64,000 nt of DNA. Origin: Hyphomicrobiales bacterium (GTDB taxonomy: Bacteria > Pseudomonadota > Alphaproteobacteria > Rhizobiales > Beijerinckiaceae). Within the stretch, counting starts at the first letter, position 1; every line of letters begins with the position of its first letter. Position numbers and translations under genes: made by a program. This document shows positions 31,527-39,900 of this stretch, piece after piece. The DNA is taken from assembly GCA_027489535.1 (NCBI GenBank), contig JAIXZO010000022.1, positions 1 through 64,000 on the forward strand, in the 5' to 3' direction. The notes under the pieces are model-generated. The model was not told the DNA's origin. It did not search any database and worked only from the letters and a program-made list of their open reading frames with translations.

Positions 31527-31749
31527 GCTCATGCTCCCCAAGGTCTTTCGACCCCCTTCGATCCGCACGCCACCGGTTGCATAAGTTTTCTGCACCCGGA
31601 TTACGAGAATAGGAGGAACATGCCCCAACGTCAGCTAAGCTGCAACATCTCCGTTTGCATGATCCGCGCGCTCCGAATGTCACGGCATGGGAGCACGAGA
31701 TCAAGTGCCGGGAACGCCCGACATACGTAAAAGAGATCCGGAAATTGAC

Positions 31750-32607
31750 TTAATCGGCTTTTTCGCCGCCGATCGTCGATGCAATCCAATCTGCATTGCG
31801 GTCTTGCTTGAGTACGCCGCAAAGTACCGGCAAAAGTCGGCGCATTTCCTCTTGCAGCATCCAAGGCGGGTTGACGACGATCAGGCCCGAACCTGCGAGC
31901 GGGCCGCCTTCGACCTCGGTGCGGACGGCGATTTCGATGCGCAGCATTTTGGGGATGCCGGCATCTTCCAACGCGCGCATGAAGGCGCGGGTGTCGGACG
32001 GGTTCTTCAGCGGATACCAGAGGGCGTAGACGCCGGTCGGCCATTTGCGCCAGGCTTTGACGAAGGACTGCACGAGCCGCGGAAACTCGTTTTTCTCCTC
32101 ATAGGGCGGATCGATGAGGACCACGCCGCGGCGCTCCTTGGGCGGCACATAGGCGTTGAGCGCCGTCCAGCCGTCGAGTTCGATGACCTTGGCCCGCTTG
32201 TCTCGACCGATCGCCTCGCCGAGAGAGCCGACGTCCTTCGGATGCTTTTCGATGAAGACCAAACGGTCGTCGGCGCGCGCGAGGTGCTGCGCGATGACGG
32301 GAGAGCCGGGATAGGCGCTCGGCCCGTAAAGGCCGCGCACGGCCGTGATCGCATCGAGATAAGGCGCAAGCAGTTCGCGCGCGTCGGCCGGGAGATCGGC
32401 GGCGAGCAGGCGGGCGATGCCGCCGCGCCACTCGCCGGTGCGCTCGGCCTCGTCGCCCGCGAGGTCGTAGAGACCGATGCCGGAATGCGTGTCGATGACG
32501 CGGTACGGCGCCTCCTTGCGCCCGAGATGGACGAGGATGCGGGCAAGCACGGCGTGTTTGAGGACGTCGGCGAAATTTCCGGCGTGGAAGGCGTGGCGGT
32601 AATTCAT
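31750..32607 (-). CDS. rlmJ: 23S rRNA (adenine-2030-N6)-methyltransferase
   Basis: Methylates A2030 of 23S rRNA with SAM. The protein is 285 aa. The family N-terminus is MNYRHAFHAGNFADVLKHAV. The SAM site includes IDTHSGIGLYDL, and the N6-adenine methyltransferase catalytic motif is DPPYEEKNEF. VNPPWMLQEEM is near the C-terminus. The ATG at 32607 is chosen over one 18 bp upstream because the family N-terminus begins exactly there. Confidence 0.94.
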   Translation of the reverse strand: MNYRHAFHAGNFADVLKHAVLARILVHLGRKEAPYRVIDTHSGIGLYDLAGDEAERTGEWRGGIARLLAADLPADARELLAPYLDAITAVRGLYGPSAYPGSPVIAQHLARADDRLVFIEKHPKDVGSLGEAIGRDKRAKVIELDGWTALNAYVPPKERRGVVLIDPPYEEKNEFPRLVQSFVKAWRKWPTGVYALWYPLKNPSDTRAFMRALEDAGIPKMLRIEIAVRTEVEGGPLAGSGLIVVNPPWMLQEEMRRLLPVLCGVLKQDRNADWIASTIGGEKAD

Positions 32608-32658
32608 GCCCCGTTGAAGGCGCAACCGCGCCTCGCGTCAACGCCTATCGCATGCCGC

Positions 32659-33339
32659 TCAACGCGGGGGAGCGACGGTAATGCTCGGCGCGCGGCAGCC
32701 GCGGCGGTCGACTTCGGGGCAGGCGCGGAATTCGCGCAGGTCCTTGCTCATGCAGATACGCACTTCCTGAAGCATCTCGCGGCGGCAGGACACGGCGACC
32801 GCCTCGATGCGCAGACCGGGATTGGCCTCCACGAAGCGGCGCTCCACGTCGCGCGGCGTGATCGGGGCGGAGGCGGACGGCTGGAAGGCGGCAGGCATGA
32901 AGGCGGGCGGGACCGTGACGCGGTCGCGCGCGGCCTTCACGTCGACGAAATATTCCGTGGGAGCCTTGCCGGAGCACGAGCCGTGACGCCGCCACTGATA
33001 GAGCGCGAGGTCTTCCTCCGGATAGACGCCCGCGGCGATCTCGAGCGCGGCCCGCGACGGACCGCGCGTAGTGATGCCGCATTGGGTGGGATAGCCCTGC
33101 TCGTTTTGCGGCCAGAGCCCGTGCACGACGAAGCCGAGGCCCTTGCCGGGCGCGCACTGATCCTTGGCGCGCGCCCCATCCTCGCGCATGGCGCAGAAGC
33201 CGGGGGACCAGGACAGGGCGAGGACGTAGAAATCGAAATCCCCCGGCGTCGCGCCGCGGCGTTCGCCGCTCTGCGCGTGTGCCGCGACGGACAAGGCCGG
33301 CAGGAGGAGAACGGCAAAAAGGACCCGGAGCATCGTCAT
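32659..33339 (-). CDS. Ribonuclease T2 family protein, secreted
   Basis: A 226-aa RNase T2-type endoribonuclease with a Sec signal ending SVAAHAQSG. The two active-site segments are FVVHGLWPQNEQGYP (catalytic His in HGLWP) and WRRHGSC (His of the second motif). Six or more cysteines suggest disulfides in the periplasm. Enzymes of this type degrade RNA non-specifically to 2',3'-cyclic products. The start at 33339 is chosen just before the signal peptide, with ATG 33354 also possible. A terminator for the upstream Tim44-like gene separates the two. Confidence 0.88.
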   Translation of the reverse strand: MTMLRVLFAVLLLPALSVAAHAQSGERRGATPGDFDFYVLALSWSPGFCAMREDGARAKDQCAPGKGLGFVVHGLWPQNEQGYPTQCGITTRGPSRAALEIAAGVYPEEDLALYQWRRHGSCSGKAPTEYFVDVKAARDRVTVPPAFMPAAFQPSASAPITPRDVERRFVEANPGLRIEAVAVSCRREMLQEVRICMSKDLREFRACPEVDRRGCRAPSITVAPPR

Positions 33340-33416
33340 CGTTCTTTCGAGCATGAAAGGAGATGCCGCGCCGGCCGGCGAAAAGGCCGGCACGAGGGCA
33401 CGGCCCACGCAACGAA

Positions 33417-33442
33417 AAAGCCCGGGCGCGAGCCCGGGCTTT
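33417..33442 (-). terminator. Rho-independent terminator of the Tim44-like gene
   Basis: AAAGCCCGGG and CCCGGGCTTT form a perfect 10-bp stem around a 6-base loop, followed on the minus strand by a five-T run. It lies 20 bp downstream of the Tim44-like stop. Confidence 0.9.
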
Positions 33443-33461
33443 CGTGTTCGGTACAAAGCGA

Positions 33462-34451
33462 TCACTGCGTCTGCTGGATCGCGGAGAGCGTCCAAGCCTC
33501 GCCCGCCTCGCGACGGAAGGTCCAGATCTCGGTCGCTTCCTGCGGCTTGGCGAGGTCGCCCTCGACCACCTTGCCGCTGGCACGGTCGACCGTGGCGTCG
33601 ATCAGCGAGAAGCGCATGGCCACCGTCGCGTAGTCGACGGAGCCTTCGCGCCAGGCTTCGGCGAGGTCGCCCTGCAGCAGCTTGGCGTCGGAGACGCGGT
33701 TCTGGACGCCGCGACGCTGGTTGGCGTCGATGTCTTCCTCGAAATAGGCCGACATTTCAGGCGTGGCGAGCCCGCGCAGCGCGCCGACATCCTCGCGGCC
33801 ATAAGCCGACTGAACGTCCGCGAGCAGCTTCTCGAAGCTCTCGTAGTCCTTCGCGCCGATCTCGATCGGCTCGGGACCGCGGGGGCCGCCGCCGAAACCG
33901 CCGCCCAGAGCCGAACGCGCCATCGTCTGATCGGCGTTCGGGTTGGAACCGGGGCCCGCCGAAGCGGTCGCCATGGCCGGGGCCGGGTTGTTGCGGCGCT
34001 GATACCAGCGATAGGCCATCATGCCGAGGAACACGACGAGGCCGACCTGCAGCATCATGCCGAGGAAGCCGGCGAAGCCCGCCATGCCGCTCATGAAGCC
34101 GTTGCCCATGAGCATGCCGAACAGGCCCGCGCCGAGGAAACCGGCGGCGAGGCCGCCGAGCATCCCGCCCATGCCGCCGAAGCGGGAGGGCTGCGCCGCG
34201 GCGGCGGTCGCGCCGGCGCCGACGCCCGGCTGGGCCTGCGACGGCTGCGTCACGGACCGCTGCATCGGCTGTGCGGCCGTGGGCGCGGTCTGCGTCGAGG
34301 GCGGTGCGGTGTAGGTCTGGCTGCCGCGGCTGCCGGAGCTCGATCCCTTGCCGGCGCGGGCATCGGCCGAGCCGACGCTGCCGAGAGACAGGGCGATGAC
34401 GGCGGTGGCCGTCACGGCGATGCGGGAAGTGCGTGAGAAAAGCGTTTCCAT
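33462..34451 (-). CDS. Tim44-like domain membrane protein
   Basis: A 329-aa protein. An N-terminal signal or anchor (ALSLGSVGSADARAGK) is followed by a low-complexity Ser/Gln/Pro/Ala linker. Glycine-rich hydrophobic segments come next (MGGMLGGLAAGFLGAGLFGM and FLGMMLQVGLVVFLGMMAYR). The C-terminal Tim44/TIM-like domain covers residues ~195-329, with YESFEKLLADVQSAYGREDV and FRREAGEAWTLSAIQQTQ. Bacterial members are thought to act in envelope protein handling by analogy to mitochondrial Tim44. The exact role is not established. It has its own terminator. Confidence 0.9.
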   Translation of the reverse strand: METLFSRTSRIAVTATAVIALSLGSVGSADARAGKGSSSGSRGSQTYTAPPSTQTAPTAAQPMQRSVTQPSQAQPGVGAGATAAAAQPSRFGGMGGMLGGLAAGFLGAGLFGMLMGNGFMSGMAGFAGFLGMMLQVGLVVFLGMMAYRWYQRRNNPAPAMATASAGPGSNPNADQTMARSALGGGFGGGPRGPEPIEIGAKDYESFEKLLADVQSAYGREDVGALRGLATPEMSAYFEEDIDANQRRGVQNRVSDAKLLQGDLAEAWREGSVDYATVAMRFSLIDATVDRASGKVVEGDLAKPQEATEIWTFRREAGEAWTLSAIQQTQ

Positions 34452-34590
34452 GGTCGTCCGTCATTGGGGCGGAAGGCCCGTTGCCCGATGAATATGGTGG
34501 TGCTTCGCCGCGTTGAAAAGGGGCTTCGAGCAACAAAGAACTTTTTGAATCTCCACAATTTTTCCGTGATTACATCGCACTTGTTTTTAC

Positions 34591-34854
34591 ATGTCGAAGT
34601 TGTTGTTCACGATGCTGCTCTGCACCATCCCGGCGGCCGCCCGATCGGAGCATCGACATGCGCCCGAAGCCCTGCCCGCCGCGCTGCTCGACGGCCGCGA
34701 ATGCACCTGCCGTTCGCTCGGCCGGGTCTACGCGATGGGCGAGGAAATCTGCATGGCGACGCCCGAAGGTCGGCAGCTCGCGCGCTGCGGGATGGTGATC
34801 AACATGCCGTCCTGGAGCGTCACGCCGCAATCTTGCGAGCCCCCGACGCAATGA
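34591..34854 (+). CDS. Small secreted cysteine-containing protein, unknown
   Basis: An 87-aa protein with a signal peptide (MSKLLFTMLLCTIPAAARS). The mature part holds four cysteines in DGRECTCRSLGRVYAMGEEI, ICMATPEGRQLARCGMV and a final SCEPP, which could make disulfides in the periplasm. Similar short Cys proteins occur in Hyphomicrobiales, but I know of no function. The gene is divergent from the Tim44-like gene and convergent with the 27-aa peptide gene. Confidence 0.65.
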   Translation: MSKLLFTMLLCTIPAAARSEHRHAPEALPAALLDGRECTCRSLGRVYAMGEEICMATPEGRQLARCGMVINMPSWSVTPQSCEPPTQ

Positions 34855-34903
34855 AGCCGCCGGGGGCGTCCGGCGGCTTCATCGAAACTTTCCGATCGGG
34901 GCG

Positions 34904-34987
34904 TCAGAACACGCCGAACACGACCGCTCCGACCAGAGCGAAGGCGGCGCACATGGCCGCCAGATCGAACCTTTTGACGACGTCCAT
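34904..34987 (-). CDS. 27-residue single-helix membrane peptide
   Basis: A 28-codon frame preceded by a strong GGAGGG Shine-Dalgarno sequence at proper spacing. The peptide has a charged start (MDVVKRFDL) followed by a hydrophobic helix (AAMCAAFALVGAVVFGVF) long enough to span the membrane. The ribosome site, the positive-inside charge and the clean hydrophobic run support a real small protein. I believe similar peptides exist in other Hyphomicrobiales, but cannot verify this here. The function is unknown. Confidence 0.6.
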   Translation of the reverse strand: MDVVKRFDLAAMCAAFALVGAVVFGVF

Positions 34988-35140
34988 TCATCCCTCCTGC
35001 GGAAAGCGTCGAACAACGTTGATGAAAGGTTAAAGTTCCGCAGGGTGAGGCGCGTGCGGGCGCCCGCCGTCGACGGTGAAGCGCGGCCCCGGACTCAACT
35101 CGAGCAGGGGACTCTCAAACCCTCATGGGGAGGGGGCAAC
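34988..35140. other. Intergenic region without a gene
   Basis: No supported gene lies between the small membrane peptide and the extensin-family gene (34988-35329). This first part holds the upstream region of the peptide gene and a degenerate fragment of the palindromic repeat (CCTCATGGGGAGGGGG at 35121-35136). The rest is the repeat copy listed next. Confidence 0.5.
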
Positions 35141-35235
35141 CCTCATGGTGAGGAGGCGCAAGGCGCCGTCTCGAACCACGCACTCGCAAGCCGCATCCTT
35201 CGAGACGCGTCCTTCGGCCGCTCCTCAGGATGAGG
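35141..35235. repeat. Palindromic repeat, copy A (two modules facing each other)
   Basis: The 95-bp element starts with CCTCATGGTGAGG (35141-35153) and ends with CCTCAGGATGAGG (35223-35235). Each module has the pattern CCTCA-NNN-TGAGG, then a GC arm, then TCTCGAA. Here the two modules are inverted and meet at TCTCGAACCACG...CCTTCGAGA. It lies 95 bp upstream of the extensin-family gene. Related copies are at 36461, 36794 and 38859. Confidence 0.85.
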
Positions 35236-35329
35236 GTGGTTGGGGGACGGCGGCGCCCCGGAAATCCCGGTGCGCAAATCCCGGAGCGCTTAGCAAAGCC
35301 TTAAATCCCGCCGACGCATTGTCGGCGTC

Positions 35330-36439
35330 ATGTTCCGCGTGCTCGTCCAATACGCCGTCGGCGCCGTCGTCCTCCTGTCTTTGGGAGGCTGCGGCCTGTT
35401 TCGCTTCGAGCCGCGCGCGCCTTGGCGCGATCAGGCGGAGCGGGAGTGCCTGAATTCCGGTCTCGTCAAGATCACGCCATACGTGGAACCTGCGAAGGAG
35501 ATCGACGGGCCGGGCTCCTGCGGCATGGTGCGGCCGCTGCGCGTCTCCGCCTTCGCCGACGGCAACGTCACGCTCACCTCGCGTGCGGTACTCGCCTGCC
35601 CGATGCTGCCCGCCGTCGACAAATGGCTGATCGAGACGGTCCGCCCCGCGGCGCAAATCTATTTCCGCACGGAGATCGCGGAGCTTCGCGTCGGTTCCTA
35701 TGCGTGCCGAAATCAGAACAATCGCTGGAACGGGGCGAAATCCGAGCATTCATTCGGCAACGCGCTCGACGTCATGGCCTTCATCCTCGCCGACGGACGC
35801 ACGATCACGATCGCGAAGGGCTGGCGCGGCACGAGACAGGAGCAGGAATTCCTGCGCGAGGTCTTCGTCGGCTCCTGCCGCGTGTTCGCCACCGTGCTTG
35901 GGCCGGGTGCCGACCCGTTCCATTACGACCACTTCCATCTCGACCTCGCGCGCCATTACGAAGGCCGCCGCATCTGCAAGCCGATCCTGAAATTCGATCC
36001 GCGCATCGATTACTCGGTCAAGCGCGCGCCGATGACGCCGCGGCCGTTCGAACCCTCGCGCCCGCAGCCCTCGGACGTGGAGGAGCAGCCGGAAGACTTC
36101 GAGGGCGCGTCGCTGCAGCAGCAGCCGGGTTCGCGTGCACCGATGCAGGTGGCGGGACCGGGCGCGGGATCGAGCATCGGCGGGACCGGCTCGGTCGGGA
36201 TGCAGGGGCGCATCGAAACCACGCCGCTGCCGCCGTTGCCGCCGTTGCAGCAGCAGCCGTTCAATCAGCAGCCCTTGCCCGGCGCGCCCGGTCGGCCCAA
36301 CCCTCTCGGCCCGGTCGCAACCCTGCCGCCGCCGCTGCCCTCCGCCCCGCCCCCGCGCGGCCCGCTGATCCTCGGCACGCCCGCCCCGGGCGCCGCCATG
36401 CCGCCGCCGAGGCCGCCGGTGATGGGCGGGCTTTATTGA
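35330..36439 (+). CDS. Extensin-family lipoprotein
   Basis: A 369-aa protein. The signal ends in lipobox LGGC with Cys21. The extensin-like C-terminal domain of bacteria (PF06904 type, related to D-Ala-D-Ala peptidase/LAS folds) spans ~residues 38-225. It contains VTLTSRAVLACPMLPAVDKW, NGAKSEHSFGNALDVMAFIL and DPFHYDHFHLDLARH, with His/Asp residues fit for zinc binding. A proline/glutamine-rich tail of ~130 residues follows (PPLPPLQQQPFNQQPLPGAP). A role in cell-wall processing is likely but inferred. Confidence 0.9.
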   Translation: MFRVLVQYAVGAVVLLSLGGCGLFRFEPRAPWRDQAERECLNSGLVKITPYVEPAKEIDGPGSCGMVRPLRVSAFADGNVTLTSRAVLACPMLPAVDKWLIETVRPAAQIYFRTEIAELRVGSYACRNQNNRWNGAKSEHSFGNALDVMAFILADGRTITIAKGWRGTRQEQEFLREVFVGSCRVFATVLGPGADPFHYDHFHLDLARHYEGRRICKPILKFDPRIDYSVKRAPMTPRPFEPSRPQPSDVEEQPEDFEGASLQQQPGSRAPMQVAGPGAGSSIGGTGSVGMQGRIETTPLPPLPPLQQQPFNQQPLPGAPGRPNPLGPVATLPPPLPSAPPPRGPLILGTPAPGAAMPPPRPPVMGGLY

Positions 36440-36460
36440 GGGGTTGCCGTTTTGCCGGAC

Positions 36461-36555
36461 CCTCGTCCTGAGGAGCGCCCGAAGGACGCGTCTCGAAGGA
36501 TGCGGCTTGCGACGACGTGGTTCGAGACGGCGCTTTGCGCCTCCTCACCATGAGG
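36461..36555. repeat. Palindromic repeat, copy B
   Basis: A 95-bp element with CCTCGTCCTGAGG (36461-36473) at one end and CCTCACCATGAGG (36543-36555) at the other, with TCTCGAAGGATGCGGC...GTGGTTCGAGACGG in the middle. It has the same length and architecture as copy A in reverse orientation, and starts 21 bp after the extensin-family stop codon. Confidence 0.85.
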
Positions 36556-36596
36556 TTCTTGAGGGTGATCGGAGAAACCACGGGCTCTGCCGACGC

Positions 36597-36692
36597 TGTC
36601 ATCCCGGGCCGCGCAGCGGACCCGGGACCCAGACTTGTTCCACAATGCCCGCAAGCCTAGGTCCCGGGTCCGCTGCGCGCCCCGGGATGACA
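36597..36692. repeat. Long palindrome of a second repeat family
   Basis: Arms of ~33 bp start TGTCATCCCGGGCCGCGCAG and end in its near-complement, CGCCCCGGGATGACA. They are separated by ~30 bp with CTTGTTCCACAATGCC. The transcript would form a very stable hairpin on either strand. It resembles the CATCCCGGG palindromes scattered in rhizobial genomes (from memory of the family). Confidence 0.8.
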
Positions 36693-36734
36693 CAGTTGCT
36701 GATCGGCCGCCGCCGGACCTTCGAGGCGCGGATC

Positions 36735-36770
36735 TGGATTGCCGCGTCGCTGCGCTCCTCGCAAAGACGG
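36735..36770. repeat. Fragment of a third repeat family
   Basis: GGATTGCCGCGTCGCTGCGC followed by TCCTCGCAAAGACGG. A nearly identical sequence (TGGATTGCCGCG...CTCCTCGCAATGACG) is a frequent intergenic repeat in alphaproteobacteria, from general knowledge. Only one arm is present here. Confidence 0.6.
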
Positions 36771-36793
36771 ACGGGGGTGCCTACCATTGGTCG

Positions 36794-36875
36794 GCTTGCG
36801 ACTGCGTGGTTCGAGACGGCGCTTTGCGCCTCCTCACCATGAGGGTTTCAGGGGAGAGGCGTCCTCACCATGAGG
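36794..36875. repeat. Partial palindromic repeat, copy C, plus stub
   Basis: One module only: GCTTGCGACTGCGTGGTTCG, then AGACGGCGCTTTGCGCC and CCTCACCATGAGG (36832-36844). A second isolated CCTCACCATGAGG follows at 36863-36875. It closely matches one half of copy B. With copy B and the two other repeats it fills the whole 472-bp gap between the extensin-family and hydantoinase genes (36440-36911). No gene is seen there. Confidence 0.75.
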
Positions 36876-36911
36876 TTTCTGAAGAAAGTCCCGTCCCACG
36901 GCTCCCCGCCC

Positions 36912-39900
36912 CTACTCGGCCTTGCCGTAGCCTCCGCCGGTGGGCGTGATCACCGTGACGGCTTCGCCGGCTTCGAGCACGGTTTGGTCGCAGGCTTCCA
37001 ACTCGTCGATGCGCCCGTCGTTTCGGCGCACGAGGGTGCGGCCCAATTCGCCTTGTTCCGCACCCTCGAGTCCGAAGGGGCGGACCTTGCGGTGGCTGGA
37101 GAGGATCGCGCATTCCATGCTTTCGAGGAAGCGGATGGTGCGGCTGGTGCCGTCGCCGGCGGTCCTTTTGCCCCGACCGCCCGAGCCCTTGCGGATGTGG
37201 AAATCCTCCAGCAGCACGGGGAAGCGGTATTCGAGGATTTCGGGGTCGGTCAGGCGCGAATTGGTCATGTGCACATGCACGCCGGACGTGCCGTTCCAGC
37301 CCGGGCCGGCGGGAGAGCCCGAGCAGATCGTCTCGTAATATTGATGGGTATCGTTGCCGAAGGTGAGATTGTTCATGGTGCCCTGCGAGGCCGACATCGC
37401 CCCCAGCGCGCCGAACAGGCAGTTGGTGACGGCTTGGCTGACCTCGACATTGCCCGCCACGACCGCCGCCGGATATTCCGGCGACAGCATCGAATGGGGC
37501 GGCAGCACGATCTTGATCGGGCGGAGACAGCCCGCATTCATCGGGATTTCGTCGTCCACCATCACGCGGAACACGTAGAGCACTGCGGCGCGCGTGACCG
37601 GCGCGGGCGCGTTGAAATTGTCCCCGCGCTGCGGAGACGTGCCGGTGAAGTCGACGGTCGCTTCGCGCTTGGCCTTGTCCACCGTGATGCGCACCTTGAT
37701 CGCGCAGCCTTGATCCATGGGATAGGTGAATTCGGCGTCGTGCAGCCGGTCGAGCACGCGGCGCACGTTCTCGGCGGCGTTGTCCTGCACGTGGCCCATA
37801 TAGGCCCGCACCACGTCGAGCCCGAAGTCGTCGATCACCTTGCGCAGTTCGCGCACGCCCTTCTCGTTGGCGGCGATCTGGGCCTTCAGGTCGTTGACGT
37901 TCTGCACGACGTTGCGCACGGGGTATTTCGCCCCCGTGAGCAGTTTCACGGTCTCGGCCTCGCGGAACGTGCCGTTCTCCACGAGCTTGAAGTTGTCGAT
38001 ATAGACGCCCTCCTCCTCGATCGTGGTGGCGAGCGGCGACATCGAGCCCGGCGCGACGCCGCCCACGTCGGCGTGATGGCCGCGCGACGCCACCCAGAAC
38101 AGGATCTTCGCGTTCGCGTCGTCGAAGACTGGCGTGCAGACGGTGATGTCGGGCAGATGCGTGCCGCCGTTGTAGGGCGCGTTCAGCATGTAGACGTCGC
38201 CGGGGCGGATCTTGCCCTCGTTCATGCGGATCACGGTCTCGACGGATTTGTCCATCGAGCCGAGATGCACCGGCATATGCGGCGCGTTCGCCACCAATTC
38301 GCCGCCGGCGTCGAACACCGCGCAGGAGAAGTCGAGCCGCTCCTTGATGTTCACCGAATAGGCGGTGTTCTGCAGCGTCACGCCCATCTGCTCGGCAATG
38401 GACATGAAGAGATTGTTGAAGATTTCGAGCAGGACGGGGTCGGCCGCCGTGCCGATGGCGGCCTGACGCTTGGCCTTTTCCGTCCGGCGCAGCACGAGAT
38501 GGTTCTTCGCGGTCACGGTGCAATCCCAGCCCGCTTCCACGATCACGGTCTGGTGCGGCTCGATGACGAGCGCCGGACCTTGCAGACGGTGGCCGGGGGA
38601 AAGCTGCTCGCGCAGGTAGACGCCGGCCTCATGCGTTTCGCCGAGGCTGAAAAACCGCGTCGCGTTCGCGGGCGACGGCAGGGGCGTGGAGGCGAGCGGC
38701 AGATCGGCCGCGGCCACCTTCGCGCCGCCGCCGACGGCCTCGACCGACACGGCCTCCACCACCAACGCCTTGGCGGCATCGATGAAGCCGAAGCGCGCCC
38801 GATGCGCGGCTTCGAATTGCGCGCGCATGGCGGCCAGCTGCGCTTCGTGGTTCGAGCCGTGGTTCGAGACGGCGCTTTGCGCCTCCTCACCATGAGGGTG
38901 GTCGGTGTTTTGGAGGCCTTCACGGGCGGCCGTCGCAAGACCACCCTCATCCTGAGGAGCGGCCGACGGCCGTGTCTCGAAGGAGACTTCGAGCGCCGTG
39001 TCCGTCCCCGCGTAACGCACATGGGCACGCAGCTGCACGCTCACATGCGCGGGATCGACGCCCTGTCCCTCGACCTCCGCGCGACAGGCCGCGCCGAGCA
39101 CCTCGGCATGGCGGGCCAACGTCGCGAGCACCGGCAAGGCGAGCGGCTCCTCGACGGCCTGTTGCCGTCCCGCGCGGATGTCGGCCAAGCCCATGCCGTA
39201 GGCCGAGAGCAGCGAGGAATAAGGATGGATCAGCACGGTTTCCATCGCCAGCGCATCGGCCACGAGGCAGGCATGCTGGCCGCTCGCGCCGCCGAAGGCG
39301 TTGAGCGCGTAGCGCGTCACGTCATAGCCGCGCGCCACGGAAATCTTCTTGATCGCCTCGGCCATGTTCGCCACTGCAATGCGGACGAAGCCGTCGGCCA
39401 CCTGTTCGGGCGTGCGCCCGTCGCCCACCGCCGCCGCCATTTCGGTAAAGGCGGAACGCACGGCCTCGACGTCCAAGGCCTCGTTCTGATGCGGCCCGAA
39501 AATCTTCGGGAAATAGGCGGGGTCGAGCTTGCCCAGCATCACGTTCGCGTCGGTCACCGCCAAGGGTCCGCCGCGGCGGTAGCATTTGGGGCCGGGATCG
39601 GCGCCGGCGGAATCGGGGCCGACGCGGAAACGCGAGCCGTCGTAATGCAGGATCGAACCGCCGCCCGCCGCGACCGTGTGGATCAGCATCATCGGCGCGC
39701 GCATCCGCACGCCAGCCACCTCGGTCTCGAAGGCGCGCTCATATTCGCCGTCGAAATGCGCGACGTCGGTGGACGTGCCGCCCATGTCGAAGCCGATCAC
39801 CCGGTCGAAACCGGCTTCCTTGCCGGTCTCCGCCAAGGCAACCACGCCGCCGGCGGGGCCCGACAGGATCGCGTCCTTGCCCTTGAACAGGTCCGCCGCC

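Noticed and set aside
31533-31749. Cold-shock riboswitch-like leader upstream of the cold-shock gene
   Set aside because: The region is long enough, but I could not find a convincing cold-shock box or paired structure by eye.
31687-33633. Plus-strand open frame across rlmJ and the RNase T2 gene
   Set aside because: Shadow frame. The minus strand has two well-supported genes with catalytic motifs and starts.
36516-36556. Possible tRNA because of the GGTTCGA-like sequence
   Set aside because: TGGTTCGAGAC here and in the other copies belongs to the palindromic repeat. No cloverleaf or acceptor stem can be drawn.
35141-36875. CRISPR array suggested by several similar repeats
   Set aside because: The repeats are palindromic elements in varying orientation at irregular distances, without spacers of constant length. 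No cas genes are present.
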